Assembly (NCBI GenBank): GCA_023247935.1
Contig: JAHFFM010000042.1
Location: 1-12,775 of the forward strand
DNA: 12,775 nucleotides
Source: Candidatus Omnitrophota bacterium
GTDB taxonomy: Bacteria; Omnitrophota; Gorgyraeia; 2-02-FULL-51-18
Reading direction: 5' to 3'
The notes under the pieces were generated by a model that was not told the DNA's origin, searched no databases, and saw only the letters and a list, made by a program, of their open reading frames with translations. The number at the start of each line of letters is the position of its first letter. Within the stretch, counting starts at the first letter, position 1. Positions 7,901-11,989 of this stretch are shown in pieces. The position numbers and the translations under genes are program-made.

Positions 7901-10900
7901 GTGGATTTTGTTCAAAGGCATAAGGAGGGCGTCAGCAAAAAATTAATCCAACAGTTAGGGGAAAGGGATTTCAGTGTTGTGACCATTCCCATGAAAGAAT
8001 TTTTAAAAACGGGAGGCAGCACCAAATGCAGCGTACTCACTCTATTTTTCTACAACGGGTTAGAAGAATTTCATCGGACGTATCTCGCAAGTCTAATGCT
8101 GAAAACTAAGTCAGCTGTTGGGACCCGGTTGACAACCGTGATTCCACGGCCGGCGGGACGTGATGACGGCTCTATTACTTCGGAGACAAATAAAACAGCG
8201 CGGGGCGCGCGGTTGTTAACTCCTTTAACTTTGGCTGAAAAAAAACAGCAAGCGATTGGTTCCCGCGCTAAGGGACGAAAATTTATCGATGCGGAAGAAA
8301 GAACCGTTATTGTCCGCAAAGAGGGCGATTCGGGAAAGATTTTCGTGAAAATCGGGTCGTATTCGTCCGACGCAAGGCCGGGTGTCCAATTTGCCTGGAT
8401 AATCAACAACCTCGCCAGCCATTTTGGTTGGAATATTAACGCGAGAAAGGTCCCTGGGGCGTCGCAGCCTGGACGGATAGCTATTTACGAAGGTAAAAGT
8501 TACAAAAAGGAAAATCATCGGTTTTCGTTTCCGTATGACGATCTCAAGAGCATTGCCAGTGGGTTGGAGAAATTGATCGAATTCGTTGCCTCCGGAAAAA
8601 AAGAAGAATCAGCCGCTTTTTATGTCAGGAGCATTTTTGAACAAAACAAAACAAAAATGAACAGATCTCTTAGCCGCGCAGCCGAGGGAGGCTCAAAAGA
8701 AGAAAAAGCGATTCAAGAGAGATTTCGATCCAAGGGCAAAAAAAATCCATACCAGATACGGATGAAGGTGAATTCAGAACAAAAATCGGTTTCCATTCAA
8801 ATCGTCAGAATTGGTAAGGGTGAGGCCGCTATTTCCTGGCCAAATGAAGCCAAGTTTCCGCAAAGGTTTTTCGTTATCAAGGACGCAGGGGGGGCTTTGG
8901 CGGAAAGTCTTTTTAAGCCTTTTGATGAGGACGAAATGCAGGGGTTGGAGGCTGTCTATGACATCCAACGCCTTCAAAAAGAGTCTCTTCGGCTAGAGCT
9001 TGCGTTCTTTTCAGAAAGCGATGTTATTGATCCGCAAGCTTTGATCAGGCTGTTGCTGGATGAGAGTGGCGCGCGGCTGGTCGAAAAAACTGCTGCGCCG
9101 GTTGCCGGAGCCCGGGTGACAGACAAAGACATAAGGATAAAATATCTATTGGCTCATCCCATCGAGGGGGGTGTTCACCATGTCTCCGGACCGGAAGCCG
9201 TTCCTTTTGTCAAAGCTTTGACCCTGCGAGGGGTGATTCCCGGCATAGACAATATCGACACGCTCCGTTCTATCCGGGCTAACAGTGATGTGTTGGTGCG
9301 AAATGCGCCCGTATTTTTTATTGCGGGCGGCAGCATTGATTTGGCTGCGCAGGCGGCCGGATTAAAGGCCGATTATTTAATTTTGTCACAGTCCATCGCC
9401 ACCGAAGCCGGCATTCAATACCTAAAGAGTCTGGATCCGGAGATCGTGATTTTTCAGGAGATATCGACCCTTTCTCCTGCGTTTTCTAGCGAATTGGAGG
9501 CTAGGGTCAAGGCCCGCGAAACGGCCGGTGAACACGGGGTAGATGGTTTCTTTTTAAAGCCTTATGCTGAGGGTGGTTCGCCAAAACTTATTCCGCGCAA
9601 CCTAGTACAGTTTGAAAAGAATTATCATGAGACAATTTTCATGATCGGTGGAGGGATTGATCCGAAGGCGGTGAGGGAGATCGCCGCCGTTCGTTTAGAG
9701 AGGACCATCGTAGCCACCAGCTTTTTTCAATTAACTCAATTGAATCAAGTAGAAGAACGGGCGGATTTATACGCCCGTACCGTGGGCGAGGGCAGGGCGT
9801 TGACGGAAATCAAAAGGGATTCTTCTTTAGACGAATTGCAGAGGAGTCTTGCCCAAGGAAATCCGGCCGGTCTTCTGGAAGAAGCAATTTTTGAATCAAT
9901 TGCACAGGTTCCATCCTTGAGCATGGGCGACCTATGGGGGGTCGGGGCGAATGTATTTGCGAGGATGGGAGTGGTTGCGATCCCCGCTGTGGTGAGGCAT
10001 CTAAATGACCCCGATCCAAAAAAGCGGTTTGTGGCCCAGAGAGGATATGAGGCACTTTTAGAGACAAATTCCGATTTACCTTCTCAAATTTTCGAAACCG
10101 CGATAGACGGCCTGCTTGAGATTGTGGAAAACCCCGATGATTTTGACGTCAAAAAGCAGCGTGACGTAAAATATCAGTTTCCGTACCGGCGAGAGTCTCT
10201 TCAAATAGCCATTCGGTCTTTGGGGGTTTTGGGGAGTCGAGAGAAATTGGGGCCAAAAAGAGAGAGGGTCGCAAGAGCTCTTCTGGATCTGTTGTCAAGC
10301 GCGAAGCCCTCCAACCAATTTCATCATTGGAATGATTTGAGGGGGGACGCGTCTGAAGCGCTTGCGGTGATAGGAGGCGACACGGAAGCGATTGTGGCGG
10401 GTATGGCCGAAGCTTTTAAGACTTCCAGTAACTTTAATATTCGTAAAAAGCATGCGAAGGCTTTGGTTGTGGTGGGGCCTTTGGGGCGCAAGATTCTCAT
10501 AGACGCATGGGCCGAGCCAGACTCTAAATCGCCCAAACAATCGCAAGTGGCGTTTCAAATTTTGTTTGAACATTTCAACGGGGATTTTAACGCTCTCTTG
10601 CGATCTTTGCCGGATGGGGACAAAAGTTTCGATTCGACGATTGAAAATCTCGGAAAAGCGTTTGAGAAAAGGAATCAGATAAGATCTAACTTTTCAAAAG
10701 AAAAACAAGGTTCTCGTGCCGCCACACCTGCCAAAGCTCTTGGCGTTAAAGCCCTGCTGGTTTTTTCTTTGTTAAGCAAGATCGCTTTGATGGCCAAGGC
10801 TCACGCCGATGAGTTTGACGTGAACGAGGCGAAGAGTATTTCTATCGTGATTGACGAGCGGCTTCTGAAGCTGGGGGTAAGATTTGACCGGGACAAGAAA

Positions 10901-11689
10901 CAATTTTTTATATTAAACCCTGAGTTTAGAGAGCCGGTGGTCATCGATGCGGACTCGGTCCGCATAAACGAGCGCGGCCAAACGGTCGCGAACGTCTCGG
11001 TGGGCGATTTTGGCTTGATTCTTAGCCATGAGAACGAAACGGTTCAAGCGAGTCTTGGGCCTCTAGCCTCTGCTAACGCTCAGACATTTTTGCGTTTTGT
11101 GGTGGATGATGATCTTATGGAGGGTCCGGGAATAAAGTCAAATTTTGATATTCTGGTCGCTGATGCCCTGCGGGAAGGTTTTACGAGCGACAGGTTCCGG
11201 ATCGAAATTACGAATCCCCTTCTGCTAAGACAGGCCAAGGCTCGTTTAAAAGTCCTTGAAAAAGAGTGGGGTCTTTCCGAAGGTACGTTATTTAAGAGGT
11301 TTTTTGATACCACAGCCCTTCCGGATAACGCCAAATCAGTTTATCTCAGATCGCCCAAAAGCAAGCAGATCCCGGGAGAAATAAATATCCTGCTCCACCC
11401 GGAGGGCATCACAAGCTTTAAGCTCAGGCTTGCCGCCGCGGCCGGAAGGACGCTTGAAGAAGGAAAGTCTCTTCCGGATGGGTTTGTGGTTTCTTACGGC
11501 TTGGGTCTCAAGATAAAACCCAATAGCCTTATCTTAAGCCGGGTTGTTTTTGGTAGGATGGGCGACGAGCCGGACGCCGCTCAAATTCTGGACAATTACG
11601 CTCAGCTGCCTATCCCCACGACCGTCAACGCCGAGCTTCTCTTTAAATTAGCGCGATACATCGCCCAACACGTCGAGACCCAAGCGTAA
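1838..11689 (+). CDS. Giant exported multidomain fusion protein (3283 residues)
   Basis: One uninterrupted frame begins with a signal peptide and chains several enzyme-like modules: a Tiki/ChaN/EreA-like domain (about residues 97-630), an AceE/transketolase-like ThDP enzyme (about 724-1648), a guanidino-modifying enzyme (about 1665-2091), an unrecognised region (about 2145-2410), a phosphate-binding barrel (about 2428-2665), HEAT-like repeats (about 2665-2955), an internal hydrophobic segment (2973-2986) and an unrecognised C-terminal domain. I start at ATG 1838, not the in-frame ATG at 1820, because purine-rich GAGGAAAAGAGAGG lies between them, whereas 1820 has no such site and 1838 begins a normal signal peptide. 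Modules that are cytoplasmic, free-standing enzymes elsewhere are here joined behind an export signal. A G-(A/T/S)-R-(L/M/V/A) motif recurs in the linkers. The reading frame is well supported because motifs of known folds appear in order along its length. Whether it works whole or is cut is unknown. Confidence 0.85.
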   Translation: MNKSKPCFIPFTIRFISFFLLFSFCFQQISFAEISLPVKKDPFEKPGISFDLPSSIATIEDSWQAPQSVIARSIAMKQSKLSAEIASGTASPRNDNLLVYLIQDAHTNESGQLNLSKTLDLILKHENNPSVLASPAGAKQSKLSSAAEIDDNLKYVFSEGGVDNNSLSQYRKTKSLSERTRIAKEYLKKGILHGSEYLDLTSNDDFVLWGVEEPSLYAKSFHAYKAVFKERERFDLYLKKIESTINTLKDRLLNPSLLAFDKERQLYLNDKLSLTSYFDILQREAYLRNVDLNQYPSLKALKELKNKEEKIDFTKATFEQQKAFEALSQQDQKELKNLSEPDKSSPFKLTNKDPKALEGFYALLEEKLTQRVIASEVKPSLLKPIAEIVSLSSAPRNDTQYPNLTQYFTYLKLAKSVEAKHVLDELKILEGQILTALQSTEDEKLLIQSQEVTSYLRKLFYFTMTPEDYKEYKRIVDGGLWMVDSQNNPQSTIHDSSSPFTIEHLTGFLNKKIMDLGTYYERSLFLEPGYQDIIKNAESFYEITRDRDQAFIDNMLEKLTEKPSSSNTASLSSPNALVGDQPDSRQNRAGMTQSAVLITGGFHTPNLKALLKQHNISYISITPQVTKETNHKRYEEILLGVETRQGLEAYQGMFNSLNTTIGTRLAMTSPQVLMGVEGGRPKASGARMPIIPLKLEGAKQPVKMFPIVDATPTIEGARLATNPMKERLREMGLRPPSDSVWRSIRNYLAISALNHIDEANERKVSVDIGGHPGASLSTLEIFMALYMFAKRAQDHVANIPQASPALHAVQYALGDVSESQMHLLRQNQIHKKPNHLRQYMLYQAASGQERAELEKFLNELNPLDQKHFDSLQPMEGFSAYPSTTDPGITIPTSSVGLGPATTIALALGYQLLENHGFEVPDSWFYAVVGDGEADEGNYLEMLGKAAEYHLSRLVHIVSYNRQTLDGDRGEEANLETVDQGSTVDRLERMRLRYQAHGWNVIEIRWGSEIEKEFERKNGGTVFRSVMNSLTDSEYQKYTAFSGDREDIRKFLISKDAELQKFLGEYNNERLYELFTDLAGHDLVKLTEALERAHAFPDKPTAIIAHTIKGRDLKSLAGNPLSHKARPNAGEIKELRKKLGVPGEELYPTFEKGSEEFEQLTLIRKQLDKEEKEYEAFKAHNRAQFDKEMEAALAAAGLKNFPAQMPSGVPRGAENKIHSHGMMASGVDLLLAIADKPKESLTPQEALWRPIAERMVVVAGDVATSTITPPATANNRIYGPRQRNRSSELNIASVIKENNGGFVPNLTPSPEGRILSFSIEEMSAMNVALAFGLLERFTGHPIFPIFGVYGAFVKRAADQIKYAAYSRVPMRIMATPTGSSLSPEGGYHQSLTDRMFMLMLPNTEVWELAFEIENRFLNREILVRAATGQNKDQELNYMPGSTLPVRGEEFLKRLKQQSRYEGKSDNEIIDEVGQEYLKGGYRLISYEGHKDYEPADNVVNIFAAGVMVQQAIEASDMLHQKGIYANVIVVSNPTRLYGYTGEKTDYAHLRELVSGEERLWAPVVTVADTVPFYLAPISGILGGLGGSANLGTTEFGVSTPDPEHLFAKHGISKGNIAQTAFLLLEKRDEVGGLVDRVFRWLNQKFVRPNKGKTTTLAVKTLGARLSSGTFDQNNQFNYYMSLPGKTEDGKYTFSKEYVINWHMDSGILARLARLAIFVLKNNHFSKYLNPFFSKIPGLSKLDAWISKKLASDDVDHEEAIRESKTLVRTINDYGGNVIAGKQVEGLPDGVFTANAGLFLYDPKTKKKIFIKTHYAKKQMEEGWLHRWLGRLEKWAGMPSEAPTSFEKRGPEIEHNVQDLLEMASDVEVLDVVQQDEEEYLDWEGEAEIAFYTKKDGAQIMFAGYGHRSEFGAHQKIAAYLQREMVPLKLVNGYFYHLDTAMKVLSDGTVIYYEGAYDKESLRRIEEIVPAEKRVKLSRRDAFRFFANAVEVHKKTGYGVVKTIIANSSPWYPKGWEGLFWRAVDFVQRHKEGVSKKLIQQLGERDFSVVTIPMKEFLKTGGSTKCSVLTLFFYNGLEEFHRTYLASLMLKTKSAVGTRLTTVIPRPAGRDDGSITSETNKTARGARLLTPLTLAEKKQQAIGSRAKGRKFIDAEERTVIVRKEGDSGKIFVKIGSYSSDARPGVQFAWIINNLASHFGWNINARKVPGASQPGRIAIYEGKSYKKENHRFSFPYDDLKSIASGLEKLIEFVASGKKEESAAFYVRSIFEQNKTKMNRSLSRAAEGGSKEEKAIQERFRSKGKKNPYQIRMKVNSEQKSVSIQIVRIGKGEAAISWPNEAKFPQRFFVIKDAGGALAESLFKPFDEDEMQGLEAVYDIQRLQKESLRLELAFFSESDVIDPQALIRLLLDESGARLVEKTAAPVAGARVTDKDIRIKYLLAHPIEGGVHHVSGPEAVPFVKALTLRGVIPGIDNIDTLRSIRANSDVLVRNAPVFFIAGGSIDLAAQAAGLKADYLILSQSIATEAGIQYLKSLDPEIVIFQEISTLSPAFSSELEARVKARETAGEHGVDGFFLKPYAEGGSPKLIPRNLVQFEKNYHETIFMIGGGIDPKAVREIAAVRLERTIVATSFFQLTQLNQVEERADLYARTVGEGRALTEIKRDSSLDELQRSLAQGNPAGLLEEAIFESIAQVPSLSMGDLWGVGANVFARMGVVAIPAVVRHLNDPDPKKRFVAQRGYEALLETNSDLPSQIFETAIDGLLEIVENPDDFDVKKQRDVKYQFPYRRESLQIAIRSLGVLGSREKLGPKRERVARALLDLLSSAKPSNQFHHWNDLRGDASEALAVIGGDTEAIVAGMAEAFKTSSNFNIRKKHAKALVVVGPLGRKILIDAWAEPDSKSPKQSQVAFQILFEHFNGDFNALLRSLPDGDKSFDSTIENLGKAFEKRNQIRSNFSKEKQGSRAATPAKALGVKALLVFSLLSKIALMAKAHADEFDVNEAKSISIVIDERLLKLGVRFDRDKKQFFILNPEFREPVVIDADSVRINERGQTVANVSVGDFGLILSHENETVQASLGPLASANAQTFLRFVVDDDLMEGPGIKSNFDILVADALREGFTSDRFRIEITNPLLLRQAKARLKVLEKEWGLSEGTLFKRFFDTTALPDNAKSVYLRSPKSKQIPGEINILLHPEGITSFKLRLAAAAGRTLEEGKSLPDGFVVSYGLGLKIKPNSLILSRVVFGRMGDEPDAAQILDNYAQLPIPTTVNAELLFKLARYIAQHVETQA
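2041..2123. repeat. Palindromic repeat insertion, copy 1 (in frame)
   Basis: This 83-bp element has 13-bp perfect terminal inverted repeats, TGTCATTGCGAGG (2041-2053) and CCTCGCAATGACA (2111-2123). An inner 11-bp pair matches too: TGAAGCAATCT (2064-2074) and AGATTGCTTCA (2088-2098). It contributes a peptide from SVIARS to PRND just before the first predicted core strand (LLVYLIQDAH). It resembles in behaviour the Rickettsia palindromic elements that insert in frame in genes. No mobility enzyme is encoded. Confidence 0.85.
2228..2291. repeat. Palindromic repeat insertion, decayed copy 2
   Basis: This copy shares GAAGCAATCTAAGCT (2251-2265) and GCAGAGATTG (2276-2285) with copy 1, and its left end GTCCTTGC resembles GTCATTGC. 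The right inverted arm is mostly lost. It is read in the same frame as copy 1, giving VLAS then AKQSKLS then AEI. Confidence 0.65.
2949..3033. repeat. Palindromic repeat insertion, copy 3 (in frame)
   Basis: This 85-bp element has perfect 13-bp terminal inverted repeats, GTGTCATTGCGAG (2949-2961) and CTCGCAATGACAC (3021-3033), with a diverged interior. It is translated in the same frame as copies 1 and 2, with VIAS at the left end, AEI in the middle and APRND at the right. Confidence 0.85.
3266..3340. repeat. Imperfect palindrome of a second repeat type (in frame)
   Basis: The left arm GATGGTGGATTATGG (3266-3280) matches the reverse complement of CCACGATTCATCATC near 3317-3331 at 11 of 15 positions. 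All four differences are transitions, which would leave G-U pairs in RNA. The interior has related TGGTGGAT and ATCTACAATCC stretches. It encodes the low-complexity stretch DGGLWMVDSQNNPQSTIHD. It differs in sequence from the GTCATTGCGAG type. Confidence 0.5.
3517..3616. repeat. Three-hairpin repeat cluster of a third type (in frame)
   Basis: Three hairpins lie in a row: GAGAAGCCG (3518-3526) with CGGCTTCTC (3540-3548), ATCCCCGA (3553-3560) with TCGGGGAT (3570-3577), and ATTCCCGC (3585-3592) with GCGGGAAT (3602-3609). The last two sit between outer TGTCAT (3549-3554) and ATGACA (3608-3613), the same hexamer ends as copies 1 and 3. The DNA is translated as a Ser/Pro/Asn-rich loop just before the final core strand AVLITGGFH. 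Confidence 0.7.
4007..6780 (+). other. Homodimeric-type pyruvate dehydrogenase E1 / transketolase-like ThDP domain
   Basis: About 925 residues (724-1648), close to the length of free-standing AceE (about 890). The thiamine diphosphate and Mg motif is complete: GDGEADEG at 929 onward, with Asn960 in SYNRQTLDG 31 residues later, the QxLDG form typical of AceE. Upstream are the cofactor-site His771 (GGHPGAS) and IPTSSVGLGPATTIALALGYQ, close to the AceE FPTVSMGLGP segment. The second half has the pyrimidine-domain Glu pair 1319-1320 (SIEEMSAMNVALAFGL) and a transketolase C-terminal domain (VVNIFAAGVMVQQAIEASDML). In AceE the enzyme decarboxylates pyruvate and passes an acetyl group to lipoyl-E2; no E2 or E3 is encoded here, and another 2-oxo acid or ketose substrate is possible. 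All key cofactor residues appear intact, so the domain is probably active or only recently inactive. Confidence 0.8.
6830..8110 (+). other. DDAH/amidinotransferase-like guanidino-modifying enzyme domain
   Basis: Residues about 1665-2091 carry the marks of the guanidino-modifying superfamily (dimethylarginine dimethylaminohydrolase, arginine deiminase, amidinotransferases). These are DGVFTANAGL (Asn1793), the GYGHRSEFGAHQ segment (His1905-Arg1906), HLDTAM with the catalytic His1935, and GGSTKC with the nucleophilic Cys2064 near the domain end. The family hydrolyses or transfers the guanidino group of arginine-like substrates through a covalent Cys intermediate. HLDT and a Cys in a Gly/Ser-rich loop are closest to the DDAH branch, but the substrate is not certain. 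The first part (1665-1740) is extra and contains a helical, partly hydrophobic stretch (ILARLARLAIFVL). GARL-type motifs lie directly before and after the domain. Confidence 0.65.
8270..9067 (+). other. Unrecognised module of the giant protein
   Basis: Residues about 2145-2410 match no family I recognise. Two parts, each with short beta-rich stretches (RTVIVRKEGDSGKIFVKIG and KSVSIQIVRIGKGEAAISW), are joined by a basic, Lys/Glu-rich helical segment (about 2245-2300). The region is bracketed by GSRA at 8258 and GARL at 9068, so it behaves as one unit in the chain. Confidence 0.35.
9119..9830 (+). other. Probable phosphate-binding beta/alpha barrel
   Basis: Residues about 2428-2665 alternate short hydrophobic strands and helices: YLLAHPIEGG, PVFFIAGGSIDLAAQAAGL, DYLILSQSIATEAG, PEIVIFQE, GFFLKPYAEGG, FMIGGGIDPKAVREIAA, TIVATSFF. 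IGGGI at 2603-2607, followed by a helix and then a strand ending in a small/polar turn, is the usual phosphate-binding end of ribulose-phosphate-type TIM barrels. I cannot name the enzyme. Confidence 0.4.
9830..10700 (+). other. HEAT-like alpha-helical repeat region
   Basis: Residues about 2665-2955 are helical pairs with HEAT features, such as MGVVAIPAVVRHLNDPDPKKRFVAQRGYEALLE and ALLDLLSSAKPSN..RGDASEALAVIGGDTEAIVAGMAEAF. Such arrays usually act as protein-binding scaffolds. About five to six repeats can be counted, with irregular loops. Confidence 0.5.
10742..10810 (+). other. Internal signal-peptide-like segment
   Basis: KALGVK, then a hydrophobic core (LLVFSLLSKIALM, about 2973-2985), then AKAHA before Asp2991, has the order of a signal peptide with an Ala-x-Ala cleavage site, but it sits 2970 residues inside the protein. 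It follows a GSRA junction motif directly. It may be a fossil of a once separate exported protein, a transmembrane helix, or an internal cleavage site. Confidence 0.5.
10808..11686 (+). other. Unrecognised C-terminal module
   Basis: Residues 2991-3283 form a mixed alpha/beta domain with no family I recognise. It starts as a mature exported protein might (DEFDVNEAKSISIVIDERL). Conserved-looking features are FVVSYGLGLKIKPNSLILSRVVFG near the end and a helical finish. It contains no cysteine. Confidence 0.4.
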
Positions 11690-11713
11690 CGGCAAAAGAG
11701 GCCGGCGCTTTCG

Positions 11714-11743
11714 TTGAAAGCCCTACCTACCGTGTGGTATATT
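11714..11743 (+). promoter_or_regulatory. Promoter of the downstream small ORF and uridylyltransferase
   Basis: TTGAAA (11714-11719) and TATATT (11738-11743) each match the sigma-70 consensus at five of six positions, with 18 bp between. Transcription would begin near 11750, at the ATG at 11752. That makes 11752 an unlikely start codon and places the inverted repeat at 11772-11838 in the leader RNA. Confidence 0.6.
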
Positions 11744-11771
11744 GACCAAATATGAAAAAATTGCGGCCCTT

Positions 11772-11838
11772 AAAAAGGGGACAGCGCCCTTTTTTAGTCC
11801 CCTTTTTATGTTATAAAAAAGGGCGCTGTCCCCTTTTT
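11772..11838. repeat. 25-bp perfect inverted repeat with alternative hairpins
   Basis: The left arm (11772-11796, starting AAAAAGGGGACAGCGCCC) and the right arm (11814-11838, ending GGGCGCTGTCCCCTTTTT) are perfectly complementary over 25 bp with a 17-nt loop. The loop itself contains GTCCCCTTTTT (11797-11807). The first 11 bases of the left arm can therefore pair either with the loop copy (11-bp stem, 14-nt loop) or with the far copy. Both pairings place the T run in the closing stem. The element is probably a dispersed repeat, and it may act as an attenuator or terminator in the leader. Confidence 0.75.
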
Positions 11839-11862
11839 GAGGAGACGCGTTTACGGCGTTTT

Positions 11863-11985
11863 ATGAAAATTTCTCCCAAAAAAAAATTGGAATGGCTGCG
11901 TCAAATGCAGGAATTCAACGCGAAGTATTTATCAAAAAAAGTCCGAGCTATCCATCTTAAGCTGAAAAAGGCGCTGCCCCTTTAA
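11863..11985 (+). CDS. Small basic helical protein, 40 residues
   Basis: This short ORF encodes a Lys-rich product (MKISPKKKLEWLRQMQEFN onward) that would form one or two amphipathic helices. I do not recognise it with confidence. The pattern S-P-x-x-K-L-x-W-L-x-x-x-x-x-F resembles small proteins found beside nucleotidyltransferase-type toxin genes, but that is only a weak impression. The frame is open upstream to an ATG at 11752. I prefer 11863 because the promoter places transcription start beside 11752 and the extra residues would be encoded by the inverted repeat. GAGGAG (11839-11844) is 18 nt upstream, further than ideal, so a start between the two is possible. The last residues (KALPL) come from a degraded repeat copy. 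The gene ends 4 nt before the uridylyltransferase start. Confidence 0.4.
   Translation: MKISPKKKLEWLRQMQEFNAKYLSKKVRAIHLKLKKALPL
11965..11983. repeat. Degraded single-arm copy of the GGGGACAGCGCC repeat
   Basis: AAAAAGGCGCTGCCCCTTT matches the right arm at 11815-11836 with two single-base deletions. Together with the full inverted repeat it flanks the 40-codon ORF and supplies its stop region. Confidence 0.5.
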
Positions 11986-11989
11986 ATAA

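Noticed and set aside
11707..11721. Hairpin GCTTTC/GAAAGC after the giant ORF as an intrinsic terminator
   Set aside because: The stem is only 6 bp with a 3-nt loop and no T run follows; the site overlaps the promoter -35 box.
11752..11862. Longer start for the 40-codon ORF
   Set aside because: The extra residues are encoded by the inverted repeat, and the promoter would start transcription at this ATG with no leader.
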